DNA from: Bacteroidota bacterium
GTDB lineage: Bacteria > Bacteroidota > Bacteroidia > Flavobacteriales > Flavobacteriaceae
Assembly (NCBI GenBank): GCA_027621505.1
Contig: JAQCBK010000002.1
Coordinates: forward strand, 25,632-89,631
Length of the DNA: 64,000 bases
Direction of reading: 5' to 3'
Positions 41,596 to 50,826 of this stretch are shown here, in pieces. A model generated the notes under the pieces. That model was not told the DNA's origin, ran no database searches, and saw only the letters and a program-made list of their open reading frames with translations. The number at the start of each line of letters is the position of its first letter. Positions within the stretch are counted from its first letter, which is position 1. A program made the position numbers and the translations under genes.

Positions 41596-42359
41596 GAAAG
41601 TTGGTGTTGTTTTCGGTCGTGGTCCTACTGTTTCAAACATCGGTTTTGGGACAGGAAAATAAAACGGTTTTTGAAAATGCAAATACCGCCTACAATGCCG
41701 GTCAGTTTGAACAGGCGGTGATGCTTTACAAGGAGATATTGGAAAGCGGTCAACACAGCGCAGCACTCTATTTTAATTTGGCCAATGCCTACTACCGTCT
41801 CAATCAGGTAGCGGAAAGTATTTTTTATTTTGAAAAGGCAAAGCAACTGAACCCAACCGATGAGGACATCATCATCAATGGGGCTTTTGCACAGAATATG
41901 GCTATCGATGCGATTGAAGTTTTGCCCAAATCTCAAATCACCCAATGGGAGGAAAAGGCCATGGGTCTTTTTTCTCAAGAAGGCTGGGCGTATTTTGCTG
42001 TTTTTTTGGCTTGGATGCTGGCATTGTTTTGGGCCCTCTATTTGAAAAATAGAATTCCACTCTTAAAGAGATCCTTTTTTGTTGCTGCCCTTACTGTGGC
42101 ATTGCTGTTTTTGGGTACTTTGTCTATTGCTGTGGTCAAGTTTTCCAGAAATAACGAGCTTAACTATGGCATCCTTTTCAACAAAAAAATTGAAGTCTCA
42201 GCTGAGCCCAATTCCCGGTCAGAAGCATTGTTTTTGTTGCATGAGGGCACCAAAGTAGAGTTATTGGATCAACTCCAAGAATGGCAAAAAATCAGAATTG
42301 CCAACGGTTCAGAGGGCTGGATAAAAGAGGGGACCATTAGAAGTTTAAAAAACAATTAA
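41592..42359 (+). CDS. batE: BatE: TPR and SH3-type domain membrane protein
   Basis: A 255-residue protein. Signal MRKLVLFSVVVLLFQTSVLGQ, TPR pair NANTAYNAGQFEQAVMLYKE and ALYFNLANAYYRLNQVAESI, two membrane helices near residues 130-150 and 157-178, and a C-terminal bacterial SH3 domain (KIEVSAEPNSRSEALFLLHE, KIRIANGSEGWIKEGTIRSL). This is the usual BatE architecture and ends the operon. Its stop overlaps that of the convergent cvpA by 4 bases. Confidence 0.92.
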   Translation: MRKLVLFSVVVLLFQTSVLGQENKTVFENANTAYNAGQFEQAVMLYKEILESGQHSAALYFNLANAYYRLNQVAESIFYFEKAKQLNPTDEDIIINGAFAQNMAIDAIEVLPKSQITQWEEKAMGLFSQEGWAYFAVFLAWMLALFWALYLKNRIPLLKRSFFVAALTVALLFLGTLSIAVVKFSRNNELNYGILFNKKIEVSAEPNSRSEALFLLHEGTKVELLDQLQEWQKIRIANGSEGWIKEGTIRSLKNN

Positions 42360-42865
42360 ATAAGGTCTTTTGGGAGGTCTTCTGACCATTCGCTTCCCCA
42401 GCTAAAAAGGTATTCACCGATTGCTGTAATGGGTTCGTAGAGGAGGGAATTTTCCATGGTTTCGGCATCGACTATGGGAACCCATGCATCGAGTTGATCG
42501 AAAAAGAAAAGCGCAACACTCATCAATACCGCCCATTTTATAACCCCAAAAAAAGCACCTAAAAATTTATTGAACAAACCCAATGAAGCTTGTCGGATGA
42601 CCTTGGTCAGCCCCTTTGCGAGCAGTGAAATGGCATAGACAATCACAATGAATACCAACAGATAGGATACGGTTTGGACTGCTAAAGGATTCCAATCGAC
42701 AAATCCTTTGACCAAATCGGCAACAAAATCCGAAAAACGCAGGGCACCAATCAAACCCAGAAACAAAGCCCCCAAGCTGGCGACTTCGATAATTAAACCT
42801 TTGGAAAAACCTTTTAAAAAGCCGAAACCCAAGGCAATAGCCAGCACAATATCCAATGCATTCAT
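42356..42865 (-). CDS. CvpA family membrane protein
   Basis: A 169-residue protein with four hydrophobic segments: ALDIVLAIALGFGFLKGFSKG, then SLGALFLGLIGALRFS, TVSYLLVFIVIVYAISLLA and FGVIKWAVLMSVALFFF. This is the CvpA pattern, with the GF.kG motif after the first helix. CvpA proteins are linked to colicin V production and envelope homeostasis. I use the ATG at 42865; a GTG two codons earlier is also possible. A TATATTTG box faces it at 42978-42971. Confidence 0.9.
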   Translation of the reverse strand: MNALDIVLAIALGFGFLKGFSKGLIIEVASLGALFLGLIGALRFSDFVADLVKGFVDWNPLAVQTVSYLLVFIVIVYAISLLAKGLTKVIRQASLGLFNKFLGAFFGVIKWAVLMSVALFFFDQLDAWVPIVDAETMENSLLYEPITAIGEYLFSWGSEWSEDLPKDLI

Positions 42866-42970
42866 GCTCACGAAATTACTTTTTTTTTGTGAATCGTTTG
42901 CTAGGATTCATTGAAAAGGGAGTGGCGAAGAGGGGCTTTGAAAGATTGTTTTTAAACGGATAAACATCTA

Positions 42971-42978
42971 CAAATATA
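42971..42978 (-). promoter_or_regulatory. -7 promoter box (TATATTTG) facing cvpA
   Basis: On the minus strand TATATTTG (42978-42971) matches TAnnTTTG exactly, 105 bases upstream of the cvpA ATG. It would give a leader of about 100 bases, unlike the short leaders elsewhere in the window. Confidence 0.35.
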
Positions 42979-43071
42979 GTAAATAAATTAAGTAACTTGA
43001 ACGACCCAATGGCTGTGATTTGGGAGCTCCCTTTTTTGGGAAGCATGCACCATAATTTATTTTAAAGCCAG

Positions 43072-43079
43072 TATCTTTG
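43072..43079 (+). promoter_or_regulatory. -7 promoter box (TATCTTTG) 3 bases before a GTG start
   Basis: TATCTTTG matches TAnnTTTG exactly and ends 3 bases before the GTG at 43083. If used, the transcript would start at or just inside the coding region. A perfect ten-base palindrome (43022-43031) lies 40 bases upstream. Confidence 0.4.
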
Positions 43080-43082
43080 GGG

Positions 43083-43451
43083 GTGCAAAAAAGTCAAAGC
43101 AGAGATCAAAAGTTAAAAGAACGTTGGGATCATCTAATCAGCCTACTGAGTGATCGATTCTCCGACGGAGAAGCATTGGACGTTGAAGGGGTATTGTATT
43201 TGGTAGGTTTGCAGGAACTGGGGCAGGTGCATCGTAAAATGAAAAAAGACGACAATGTCAACCTGATTCACATCGGCATATGTACTGTTCTTGAACCTTT
43301 TGGTTACTACCGCTTCGATTATTTTGACGAGGAGGGATGGCCTCATTTTGAATTGATAGAAGCATTGCCACCACTTAAGCCAGGGGAGCAATCCCTATTG
43401 ATGAAAGAAGCCTTGGTAACATATTTTTTAAGCCGCGAGTTAATTCAATAA
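43083..43451 (+). CDS. Conserved hypothetical protein of Flavobacteriia
   Basis: A 122-residue cytoplasmic protein. It has a helical N-terminus (DQKLKERWDHLISLLSDRFS), a conserved middle LDVEGVLYLVGLQELGQ and the block HIGICTVLEPFGYYRFDYFD, ending in PPLKPGEQSLLMKEALVTYF. I recall similar short proteins across flavobacteria, but no function. The start is uncertain: TTG at 43077 overlaps the promoter box, GTG at 43083 follows it, and no ATG exists before the conserved part. It precedes pheS by 17 bases. Confidence 0.75.
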   Translation: MQKSQSRDQKLKERWDHLISLLSDRFSDGEALDVEGVLYLVGLQELGQVHRKMKKDDNVNLIHIGICTVLEPFGYYRFDYFDEEGWPHFELIEALPPLKPGEQSLLMKEALVTYFLSRELIQ

Positions 43452-43456
43452 ATTTT

Positions 43457-43464
43457 TACTTTTG
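43457..43464 (+). promoter_or_regulatory. -7 promoter box (TACTTTTG) 4 bases before pheS
   Basis: TACTTTTG matches TAnnTTTG exactly and ends 4 bases before the pheS ATG (43469). No clear -33 element is seen, since the region upstream is the end of the preceding gene. A leaderless pheS transcript is possible. Confidence 0.4.
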
Positions 43465-43468
43465 ACAC

Positions 43469-44485
43469 ATGATTGATAAGATAAACGAAAATCTTGCCTT
43501 AGTGAATGCTTTTGAGGCGAAGTCCAAAGAAGAAATAGAAGCTTTTAGACTTCAGTATCTCGGAAAAAAGGGGATGATGAACGATTTTTTTGCTGCGTTT
43601 AAAGAAGTGTCTCCACAAGACAAAAAAGAATACGGACAAGCCTTGAATAAGCTTAAAAATGCAGTCACCGAAAAAGTCAAATCGCTTCAACTTAATGCTG
43701 TTGACAACCCTTCAAAAGGAAACTACGGTGATTTATCGAGACCGGCTTATCCCTTAGCATTGGGTTCAAGACATCCCCTTTCGCTGGTCAAAAACAGAAT
43801 TGTGGAGATCTTTTCTCAAGTTGGGTTTAATATTTCTGAAGGCCCAGAGATCGAAGACGATTGGCACAATTTTACAGCACTCAATCTCCCAGAGTATCAT
43901 CCCGCACGTGACATGCAGGATACTTTTTTCATACAAACCGATCCCGATATTTTACTCCGTACCCATACTTCATCGGTTCAAGTTCGATACATGGAAAAAA
44001 ATCAGCCTCCAATACGAACCATTTCGCCCGGGAGGGTATTCAGAAATGAAGCCATCTCAGCAAGGGCACACTGCATCTTCCATCAAGTAGAGGGTTTGTA
44101 CATTGACAAAAATGTGTCTTTTGTAGACCTTAAACAAATCTTACTCTATTTTACCAAAGCCCTTTTTGGAAAGTCAAAGATCCGATTGCGACCCTCTTAT
44201 TTTCCTTTTACAGAGCCCAGTGCTGAGGTTGATATATATTGGGGATTGGAAACAGAGACCGATTATCGCATCACCAAAGGAACAGGTTGGCTGGAAATCA
44301 TGGGTTGTGGAATGGTGGATCCTAATGTTTTAAAAAACTGTAATATCGATCCCGAGGAGTATTCAGGCTATGCCTTTGGGATGGGGATTGAGAGAATTGC
44401 CATGTTATTATATCAAATTGGTGACATTCGCTTATTTTTTGAAAATGACGTCCGTTTTTTGTCTCAGTTTCAGTCTGAGCACTAG
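43469..44485 (+). CDS. pheS: Phenylalanine--tRNA ligase alpha subunit
   Basis: A 338-residue class II synthetase subunit. N-terminal coiled arm, then [13 protein letters not shown] near residue 168, [20 protein letters not shown] near residue 190 (motif 2), and [14 protein letters not shown] near residue 277 with [11 protein letters not shown] near residue 303 (motif 3). It charges tRNA-Phe together with PheT, whose gene is not in this window. It converges with gpsA, overlapping by 4 bases. Confidence 0.97.
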   Translation: MIDKINENLALVNAFEAKSKEEIEAFRLQYLGKKGMMNDFFAAFKEVSPQDKKEYGQALNKLKNAVTEKVKSLQLNAVDNPSKGNYGDLSRPAYPLALGSRHPLSLVKNRIVEIFSQVGFNISEGPEIEDDWHNFTALNLPEYHPARDMQDTFFIQTDPDILLRTHTSSVQVRYMEKNQPPIRTISPGRVFRNEAISARAHCIFHQVEGLYIDKNVSFVDLKQILLYFTKALFGKSKIRLRPSYFPFTEPSAEVDIYWGLETETDYRITKGTGWLEIMGCGMVDPNVLKNCNIDPEEYSGYAFGMGIERIAMLLYQIGDIRLFFENDVRFLSQFQSEH

Positions 44486-45519
44486 TCTAATTGTTTGGTC
44501 AATTTTTTAAAAACCCTCTCTGGGTTTTTGTTTTGGTAAAGGATTTGGTGAACGGCGTCAAGAATGGGGACTCTGGTTTTGTATTTTAGGTTGATCATTT
44601 TGGCTGACTTGGTGGCATAAAATCCCTCAGCCACCATACTCATTTCCATTTGAGCCGCTCTCACGGTATAGCCCTTTCCAATCATATTACCAAAAGTTCG
44701 ATTCCGACTAAAAACAGAATAGCCTGTAACCAGAAGATCACCGAGATAGGCGGAATTGTTGATGTTGCGTTTCATTTTGTAGACATCTTTGATAAAGCGT
44801 TTCATTTCTCGAATGGCATTGCTCATCAGTACGCTTTGAAAATTATCACCATAACCCAGTCCGTGAGCAATACCGGCAGCAACGGCATAGATGTTTTTGA
44901 GCATGCTGGCGTATTCCGTACCGATAATGTCGTTGGAGGTCTTGATGCGGATGTATTCCGTTTTAAGCATGGCGGCTGTGGCTTTGGCCCATTTACTTTC
45001 CATACAAGCGATGGTCAAATAGGACAGCCGTTCCATCGCCACTTCTTCCGCATGAGAAGGACCAGAAATCACACCAATGCGCTCTAAAGGTACCTTAAAT
45101 TGGTGGTTAAAATATTCCCCAACGATCATCATACTTTCTGGTACCACCCCCTTGACAGCCGAAAAAATGAGTTTGTTATCAATGGGTTGGTTTAATTTTT
45201 CAAATTCTTGGTGTAAAAATGCAGAAGGGATGGCAATGATCAACAGCTCTGCTGTGGAAACGATTTCATTTATGTCCGAACTGATCCTAAGTCGCTTGAC
45301 ATTCAAATGTGTAGAGCGGAGATAGTTGGGATTGTGGTGGTGTTTGTTGATAAATTCCACATGCAGTGGGTTTCTGACAAACCAGCCCACCTTTCTCTTG
45401 TTTTCGGTTAGAATCTTGATGAGTGCAGTGCCCCAACTTCCCCCTCCCAAGACGGCTACTTTAAGCTTGTTTTTTAGGATCAAATGGGAAAGGGTAGGCT
45501 TTTTGGAAGGTATTTTCAT
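44482..45519 (-). CDS. gpsA: NAD(P)H-dependent glycerol-3-phosphate dehydrogenase
   Basis: A 345-residue enzyme. Rossmann motif [16 protein letters not shown] near residue 23, [10 protein letters not shown] near residue 96, VKGVVPESM near residue 120, GPSHAEEVA near residue 150, [19 protein letters not shown] near residue 208 with the catalytic lysine, and [13 protein letters not shown] near residue 272. It makes sn-glycerol 3-phosphate for phospholipid synthesis. About 15 residues precede the usual start, so a shorter protein is possible. The next minus-strand gene upstream is a four-helix membrane protein 13 bases away. Confidence 0.95.
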   Translation of the reverse strand: MKIPSKKPTLSHLILKNKLKVAVLGGGSWGTALIKILTENKRKVGWFVRNPLHVEFINKHHHNPNYLRSTHLNVKRLRISSDINEIVSTAELLIIAIPSAFLHQEFEKLNQPIDNKLIFSAVKGVVPESMMIVGEYFNHQFKVPLERIGVISGPSHAEEVAMERLSYLTIACMESKWAKATAAMLKTEYIRIKTSNDIIGTEYASMLKNIYAVAAGIAHGLGYGDNFQSVLMSNAIREMKRFIKDVYKMKRNINNSAYLGDLLVTGYSVFSRNRTFGNMIGKGYTVRAAQMEMSMVAEGFYATKSAKMINLKYKTRVPILDAVHQILYQNKNPERVFKKLTKQLD

Positions 45520-45532
45520 GGGGTATTCCCTA

Positions 45533-45970
45533 TCATAACCAAGTGTCCCAAGGGATTCTGCTCAGCAGTAATAGGAGTCCAAATCCATAAAATAAAGCAA
45601 TTCTGAGAAACTTCTTCCCAGGATCACTCTGACGTTTGTGAAGCGACCACCCCATGGTTATTAGAACAATGGCTAATATATTGGTGATAGGGTGTTCTAC
45701 CAAATACAAACGTGCTTGAGCGTCTTTCATAACGCCTCCCACACCCATGTCAGACCACTGGTCGAACCAAGGGGAAACGAAATATAAAATCAATCCAATC
45801 AAAAGTTGAATATGGGAGAAGATCAAACCAAAAAGGGACAATCTTAAATCTTTAGACTCAAAATCTCTTCCCTTAATTTTTCCACCAATAGCATTAAGGA
45901 TACCGAGAATTAAAACCAGTAAAACCAAATAGGCCCAATAGGAGTGAATATTTTTTAATAGCGAATACAT
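45533..45970 (-). CDS. Conserved four-helix membrane protein
   Basis: A 145-residue protein with four hydrophobic segments: SYWAYLVLLVLILGILNAIG, FGLIFSHIQLLIGLILYFVS, ITNILAIVLITMGWSLHKR and RIALFYGFGLLLLLSRIPW. Histidines fall in helices 1-3 (IHSYWA, SHIQL, EHPITN), and in several genomes such proteins are loosely called cytochrome B-like; heme binding is unproven. It is 13 bases upstream of gpsA on the same strand and probably co-transcribed. Confidence 0.7.
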   Translation of the reverse strand: MYSLLKNIHSYWAYLVLLVLILGILNAIGGKIKGRDFESKDLRLSLFGLIFSHIQLLIGLILYFVSPWFDQWSDMGVGGVMKDAQARLYLVEHPITNILAIVLITMGWSLHKRQSDPGKKFLRIALFYGFGLLLLLSRIPWDTWL

Positions 45971-46037
45971 GCCTTAATTTTTTCTGAAATATACGATATT
46001 CTTATCATCATTTGATGCTCCGATTTCAAGAATGAGA

Positions 46038-46484
46038 TCACATCATGGCATTGTAATAAGAGGGATTCCCTGTTACTTCCTCTCCCAGCCAATCTGGACG
46101 TGGAAATGAAGTGTCCTCAGAGGGGAGCTCAATCTCAGCCAAAATTAAATTTTTGTCATGGGTCAAAAATTCATCTACTTCAAAAGTGAAATTTTCAAAA
46201 GGGACGATATGTCTAATTTTTTCGATGGGTTGGTTTAAGGTCAACGCCATCAACTGTTGGGCGTCCTCTAGCGGAATGGCTTTTTCCCATTCCAACCGAC
46301 GGGTTCCTTCGCTATTGCTTTTTCCTTTGATCGTTAACCAACCCTGATTATTGATGATTCTCACCCTTACGGTTCGTTCGGGGTCCTTGTTGAGATAGCC
46401 CTGAATGATGCGATGACTTTGGATGGCTTCGTCCTTGAAAGCTTCGTTTTTGACCAAAAATTTTCTTTCTATTTCAGTTTTCAT
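46038..46484 (-). CDS. CYTH domain protein (triphosphate tunnel metalloenzyme)
   Basis: A 148-residue single-domain CYTH protein. The N-terminus EIERKFLVKN is the ExExK signature, followed by IIQGYLNKDPERTVRVRIIN with the arginine-rich strand, WLTIKGKSNSEGTRRLEWEK, and FEVDEFLTHDKNLILAEIEL with acidic metal ligands. Members hydrolyse triphosphates such as tripolyphosphate or thiamine triphosphate inside a tunnel. A short stand-alone form like this is common in Bacteroidota; the natural substrate is unknown. Confidence 0.9.
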   Translation of the reverse strand: MKTEIERKFLVKNEAFKDEAIQSHRIIQGYLNKDPERTVRVRIINNQGWLTIKGKSNSEGTRRLEWEKAIPLEDAQQLMALTLNQPIEKIRHIVPFENFTFEVDEFLTHDKNLILAEIELPSEDTSFPRPDWLGEEVTGNPSYYNAMM

Positions 46485-46521
46485 GGGTTATATAAGATAC
46501 CGATGCTTGAAATGAGCTTTG

Positions 46522-46542
46522 AAAACCTTTAATAAGGGTTTT
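46522..46542 (-). terminator. Weak hairpin just after pyk
   Basis: AAAACC (46542-46537 on the minus strand) pairs with GGTTTT (46527-46522) across nine bases directly after the pyk stop. The stem is six pairs with little GC and the following T-tract is short, so this is only a possible terminator of the acpP-fabF-rnc-pyk run. Confidence 0.25.
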
Positions 46543-47970
46543 TTAGATTGTGGATACCCTCAAGGTGTTTACCATTCCTTTTTTGACGATGGGCATTGCG
46601 GTCAGGTTCACCAATAGGTCACCCGTGTTTACAAAGCCCGATCTTTTGGCGATTTCATTGATTTCTTCAACGGTTTTATCCGTGCTTTCAAAACTGTCAT
46701 AATAAAATGCTGTAACCCCCCAGATCAAGTTGAGTTGAGTGAGAATTCTTTTGTTGGAGGTAAATACCAAAATATGGGAGTTGGGTCGCCAAGCTGAAAC
46801 TTGGAAAGCAGTATATCCACTGTTGGTCAAGGTACAAACGGCTTTGGCCTGTACATCATTGGCAATCTGAACGGCGTGGTAACATACCGATTTTGTAATG
46901 AACCGCTTGGTTTTGATGTTGGGTGGTTTTTGGGGGATCGAAATGAGTTCCGAATCTTCTACACTTCGAATGATCGAACTCATGGTTTGTATGACCTGAA
47001 TGGGATATTTTCCAACGGAGGTCTCGCCCGATAACATCACAGCGTCAGCACCATCCATTACCGAATTGGCAACATCGTTTACCTCAGCTCTTGTGGATGT
47101 AAGGCTATCAATCATGCTTTCCATCATTTGGGTAGCGATGATAACAGGGATCCTTGCCTTTTTTGCAAGTTTGACCATTTCTTTCTGAACCAGTGGTACC
47201 TCGGCAGGAGGGATTTCAACTCCTAAGTCTCCTCGGGCAACCATCAAACCATCACAATAGGAAATAATTTTATCAATATTTTCTATTCCTTCTGGTTTTT
47301 CGATTTTTGCAATGATCGGTATTTTGTGATCGGAATTTTTTTCAATCAAATTCCTTAGGTCTATAATATCTTCACTATTTCTAACAAAAGACAGTGCGAT
47401 CCAATCCACATCTTGTTTGATGGCAAACTTTGCATCAAGAATATCTTTTTCAGTAAGAGCAGGAAGAGAAATATTAGTATTGGGTAAGTTCACCCCTTTT
47501 TTAGATTTTAACTTTCCCCCTTGAATGACCTTCGCTTCGACTTTGGCTTTTTTGTCTGTGGAAATTACCTCAAAAATGAGCTTGCCGTCGTCCAGCAAAA
47601 TTCGCTCCCCCGGTTCAACATCTTTGGAAAAATTGTCGTAATTCATGTGCACCTTTTCCTTGTTGCCAACAAAGGGGGGGCCATTGAGAAAAAATATGTG
47701 ATCGCCCGGTTCGACAACGGTCTCCTCCTCAACTTTTCCAACCCTCAGTTTTGGACCTTGCAGGTCGGCAAGTATGGAGGTGTTGGCATTGAGTTTTTTA
47801 TTAAGTTGACGAATCATTTTGATTCTTTTTTCAACCTCCCCATGCTCAGCATGTGAAAAATTGATTCGGAATACATCCACGCCACAAAGTATCATCTCCT
47901 CCATCACCTCAACTTTTTCTGTTGCCGGACCAAGGGTAGCTACAATTTTGGTTTTTTTTCTTTTACTCAT
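46543..47970 (-). CDS. pyk: Pyruvate kinase
   Basis: A 475-residue enzyme. N-terminal KIVATLGPATEKVEVM, RINFSHAEHGEVEKRI near residue 34, the catalytic-lysine region IPIIAKIEKPEGIENID near residue 216, MVARGDLGVEIPP near residue 244, and IIATQMMESMIDS near residue 279. The final step of glycolysis, in the cytoplasm. It follows the IPExxxVDY gene with an ATGA overlap (47967-47970) and ends the acpP-fabF-rnc-IPExxxVDY-pyk run. Confidence 0.97.
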   Translation of the reverse strand: MSKRKKTKIVATLGPATEKVEVMEEMILCGVDVFRINFSHAEHGEVEKRIKMIRQLNKKLNANTSILADLQGPKLRVGKVEEETVVEPGDHIFFLNGPPFVGNKEKVHMNYDNFSKDVEPGERILLDDGKLIFEVISTDKKAKVEAKVIQGGKLKSKKGVNLPNTNISLPALTEKDILDAKFAIKQDVDWIALSFVRNSEDIIDLRNLIEKNSDHKIPIIAKIEKPEGIENIDKIISYCDGLMVARGDLGVEIPPAEVPLVQKEMVKLAKKARIPVIIATQMMESMIDSLTSTRAEVNDVANSVMDGADAVMLSGETSVGKYPIQVIQTMSSIIRSVEDSELISIPQKPPNIKTKRFITKSVCYHAVQIANDVQAKAVCTLTNSGYTAFQVSAWRPNSHILVFTSNKRILTQLNLIWGVTAFYYDSFESTDKTVEEINEIAKRSGFVNTGDLLVNLTAMPIVKKGMVNTLRVSTI

Positions 47971-48440
47971 CCATCTAAATTTAGACCAAAGTCAAGATTT
48001 GATTGACTTGTATCCGCAAGAAAACGGTAGTTAATTTGTTGAATAGATCCCATTTTTTCCAATAAAATCTGAGTTTCAACCCCCGAATCAATTCTCACGA
48101 TATAGTCTGTATCTTTTAAATCCTTAACCAAAGATAATTCTTTTGTTTCAGGTATCTCGAATAAGCTGCTTTCCATTTTGTTATCATTTTGTAAGACCAA
48201 ACAGCGATTGGAAAACAGCCACACTTCTATACCATTGGCCTTGTCGATCCACTCATAACGGTCAAATGGATGATTTCCAATTTTCACCGCTTCACTTTCA
48301 TTTGATCGAATAAAGCCACAACCGCAATGAAGATTGAGTAGGTAGGCCATCAGGTAACTTTCACAACTGCTGTGGATTGCAATCAGCGAATAGTCCTCTG
48401 CGGGAATTTCGTCAAGCAGGTAATGCTTAATTTTAGTCAC
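47967..48440 (-). CDS. IPExxxVDY family protein
   Basis: A 157-residue protein of the Bacteroidota-specific IPExxxVDY family. The defining segment is here IPETKELSLVKDLKDTDYIV (about residues 95-114). The start is GTG (48440-48438), overlapping the rnc stop by one base (TAGTG). No function is known; the position between rnc and pyk is conserved in the phylum. The key motif departs from the name (IPETKELSLVKDLK), so the family label rests mainly on context and overall pattern. Confidence 0.75.
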   Translation of the reverse strand: MTKIKHYLLDEIPAEDYSLIAIHSSCESYLMAYLLNLHCGCGFIRSNESEAVKIGNHPFDRYEWIDKANGIEVWLFSNRCLVLQNDNKMESSLFEIPETKELSLVKDLKDTDYIVRIDSGVETQILLEKMGSIQQINYRFLADTSQSNLDFGLNLDG

Positions 48441-49171
48441 TACAACTTGTTTTTGATATTCATGATGTGGAAAGCCCTACGGGCCGCCTTTTCCTCCGAT
48501 TTTTTCTTCGAAATGCCTCTGGCCTTTACCAGCTGTTTTTCGTCCAGGTAGATTTGTGTGGTGTAGTTAAAATCGGGGTCAAGTCCTTGGTCTACATCTG
48601 TTTTAAAACGGATATTCTTCTTGGTTTTTTGTCCCCATTCCACCAGTGAACCTTTGTAGCTGAGAATGCTATGTTGAATTTGATCCACATCGACAAACGC
48701 CTTTAAAATCTTGTTCAATATAAAATAACTACAAATTTTATATCCTCTGTCGATAAGAACGGCTCCAATCAATGCTTCCAATAGATTACCGTGGATGTTT
48801 TTCCCAAAATTTACTTTGTTTTCAAGTTCTAGGAATTCTAAAAGCCCCATTTTCTCTCCAATTTGATTGAGGTTTTCACGGCTTACAATTTTGGCTCGGT
48901 ACTTGGTCAATGTCCCTTCTCTTGCATAGGGAAATTTTTCATATAAATAAGAAGAAACGACTATGCTGAGCATGGCGTCCCCCAGAAACTCAAGTCTTTC
49001 GAAATTAATCAAATGGCCCTCGCCATCTTTTAAATTCAGTGATCGATGGGTAAATGCAGTTTGGTAAATGTTTTTATTGAAAACTCTAAGCGAGGTAATT
49101 TTCTTTAATTTTTTAAAAAACACCTTATCTTTTTTTGCCCTAGGCTTCAGGAAGTGGCTTAAAAAGTTCAC
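48440..49171 (-). CDS. rnc: Ribonuclease III
   Basis: A 243-residue RNase III. The catalytic signature ERLEFLGDAMLSIVVSSYL is near residue 50, ALIGAVLIDRGY near residue 131 has the second acidic pair, and a C-terminal dsRNA-binding domain includes NYTTQIYLDEKQLVKARGIS and KKKSEEKAARRAF. It processes rRNA and other double-stranded RNA. 8 bases after fabF. Confidence 0.95.
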   Translation of the reverse strand: MNFLSHFLKPRAKKDKVFFKKLKKITSLRVFNKNIYQTAFTHRSLNLKDGEGHLINFERLEFLGDAMLSIVVSSYLYEKFPYAREGTLTKYRAKIVSRENLNQIGEKMGLLEFLELENKVNFGKNIHGNLLEALIGAVLIDRGYKICSYFILNKILKAFVDVDQIQHSILSYKGSLVEWGQKTKKNIRFKTDVDQGLDPDFNYTTQIYLDEKQLVKARGISKKKSEEKAARRAFHIMNIKNKL

Positions 49172-49179
49172 ATTTTGGC

Positions 49180-50430
49180 TTAAGTAATTTTTTTGAAAAT
49201 AACGCAGGCGTTATGGCCTCCAAAACCAAAGGTATTGGACAAGGCTACATCAACGGCTCTTTCTTGGGCTTGGCCAAAAGTAAAGTTAATTTTAGGATCC
49301 AGTTTTTCATCGGCAGTGTGGTGGTTAATGGTTGGAGGGACTTTGCCGTGATGAATTGCCATGATGGAGGCGATGGCCTCAATCGCTCCAGCGGCACCCA
49401 ACAAATGTCCTGTCATGGATTTGGTTGAATTGATATTGATGTGGTAGGCGTGTTCACCAAAAACGCTTTTCACAGCATTGGTTTCGGCGATATCTCCTAA
49501 GGGGGTTGAGGTTCCATGCATGTTGATGGCATCAACATCTTCTGGTTTTAGTCCAGCATCATTTAGACAATTGACCATTACTTTCTTCGCTCCCAAACCT
49601 TCGGGGTGGGGGGCGGTCATATGATGGGCATCAGCGGAGAGTCCCCCTCCTGCCAGTTCTGCATAGATTTTGGCGCCTCTGGCCTTTGCGTGGTCATATT
49701 CTTCGAGAATCAAGGCACCTGCTCCTTCTCCCAAGACAAATCCATCCCTGTCTTTGTCGAAAGGTCGAGAAGCGGTTTTGGGATCATCGTTTCTGGTGGA
49801 TAATGCATGCATAGCATTAAATCCTCCTATTCCAGCGATGGTAACCGCAGCTTCAGAACCGCCGGATACAATGATATCGGCATAGCCCATTCTGATATAA
49901 TTCAACGAATCAATCATGGCGTTTGAAGAAGAGGCACATGCTGAAACGGTAGCAAAATTTGGCCCCCTCAAGCCGTATTTCATGGAAATGATGCCCGGTG
50001 CGATGTCGGAGATCATTTTGGGAATAAAAAAGGGATTGAAACGAGGGGATCCGTCTCCACTTGCAAAATTGAGTACTTCGTTCTGAAAGGTTTCCAGCCC
50101 TCCTATGCCTGCTCCCCAAATGACACCAATTCGGTCGAGATCCTCTTTTTCAAAATCCAACCCTGAATCTTTTACAGCTTCTTCTGAAGTAACCAGAGCA
50201 TACTGGGTGAAACGATCACATTTTCTAACTTCTTTACGATCCATGAAGTCCAAGGGGTCAAAATCTTTGACTTCACAAGCAAACTGGGTTTTGAACTTGG
50301 AGGCATCAAAATGGGTGATTGGGGCGGCACCACTGGTGCCAGACAATAAACCCTCCCAATAAGTAGGGAGGGTGTTTCCTATAGGAGTTAAGGCCCCCAA
50401 TCCGGTAATTACTACGCGTCTTGGTTTCAT
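49180..50430 (-). CDS. fabF: Beta-ketoacyl-ACP synthase II FabF
   Basis: A 416-residue condensing enzyme. The active-site cysteine lies in FATVSACASSSNAM near residue 165, histidines in NMHGTSTPLGD near residue 304 and KSMTGHLLGAAGA near residue 338, and the GFGGHNAC loop near the end. It elongates fatty acids in the cytoplasm. It begins 12 bases after acpP. Confidence 0.97.
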   Translation of the reverse strand: MKPRRVVITGLGALTPIGNTLPTYWEGLLSGTSGAAPITHFDASKFKTQFACEVKDFDPLDFMDRKEVRKCDRFTQYALVTSEEAVKDSGLDFEKEDLDRIGVIWGAGIGGLETFQNEVLNFASGDGSPRFNPFFIPKMISDIAPGIISMKYGLRGPNFATVSACASSSNAMIDSLNYIRMGYADIIVSGGSEAAVTIAGIGGFNAMHALSTRNDDPKTASRPFDKDRDGFVLGEGAGALILEEYDHAKARGAKIYAELAGGGLSADAHHMTAPHPEGLGAKKVMVNCLNDAGLKPEDVDAINMHGTSTPLGDIAETNAVKSVFGEHAYHININSTKSMTGHLLGAAGAIEAIASIMAIHHGKVPPTINHHTADEKLDPKINFTFGQAQERAVDVALSNTFGFGGHNACVIFKKIT

Positions 50431-50442
50431 TTAAGCCTGATT

Positions 50443-50676
50443 TTACTTCGCTTGCTCAATAAATTGAATGGCTTGACCTACTGTTGAAATGTTTTCAGCT
50501 TGGTCATCTGGAATCTGAATGTCAAATTCTTTCTCGAACTCCATGATAAGTTCCACGGTGTCCAAAGAATCGGCACCTAAATCGTTAGTGAAATTGGCAT
50601 CGGTAACAACTTCGTTCTCGTCTACACCTAATTTGTCAACGATAATTGCTTTTACTCTTGATGAAATATCAGACAT
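50443..50676 (-). CDS. acpP: Acyl carrier protein
   Basis: A 77-residue acidic helical protein with the phosphopantetheine serine in [14 protein letters not shown] near residue 36. It carries acyl chains in fatty acid synthesis. The ATG at 50676 ([11 protein letters not shown]) is the family start; an ATG two codons earlier is also in frame. Divergent from purN and first gene of the fabF-rnc-pyk run. Confidence 0.97.
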   Translation of the reverse strand: MSDISSRVKAIIVDKLGVDENEVVTDANFTNDLGADSLDTVELIMEFEKEFDIQIPDDQAENISTVGQAIQFIEQAK

Positions 50677-50705
50677 AATCAATTTTGTTTATAAATTACT
50701 GTGGA

Positions 50706-50713
50706 CAAAAATA
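50706..50713 (-). promoter_or_regulatory. -7 promoter box (TATTTTTG) of acpP
   Basis: On the minus strand TATTTTTG (50713-50706) matches TAnnTTTG exactly, 29 bases upstream of the acpP ATG. TTTG at 50730-50727 could be the -33 element, but the spacer of 13 is short. Confidence 0.45.
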
Positions 50714-50826
50714 TAAAACTTTAAGTCAAAACACTATCGCACTTATAAAATATAACTTTTCTTTGTGAAGGGGTTGATTATAAATCAATCCAAATAACCC
50801 GTTATTCTTTATATCTAGTGAAATTT

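Noticed and set aside
43022-43031. Perfect ten-base palindrome GGGAGCTCCC
   Set aside because: Short palindromes of this length arise by chance in 64 kb; there is no T-run and no second copy near a promoter that I could see.
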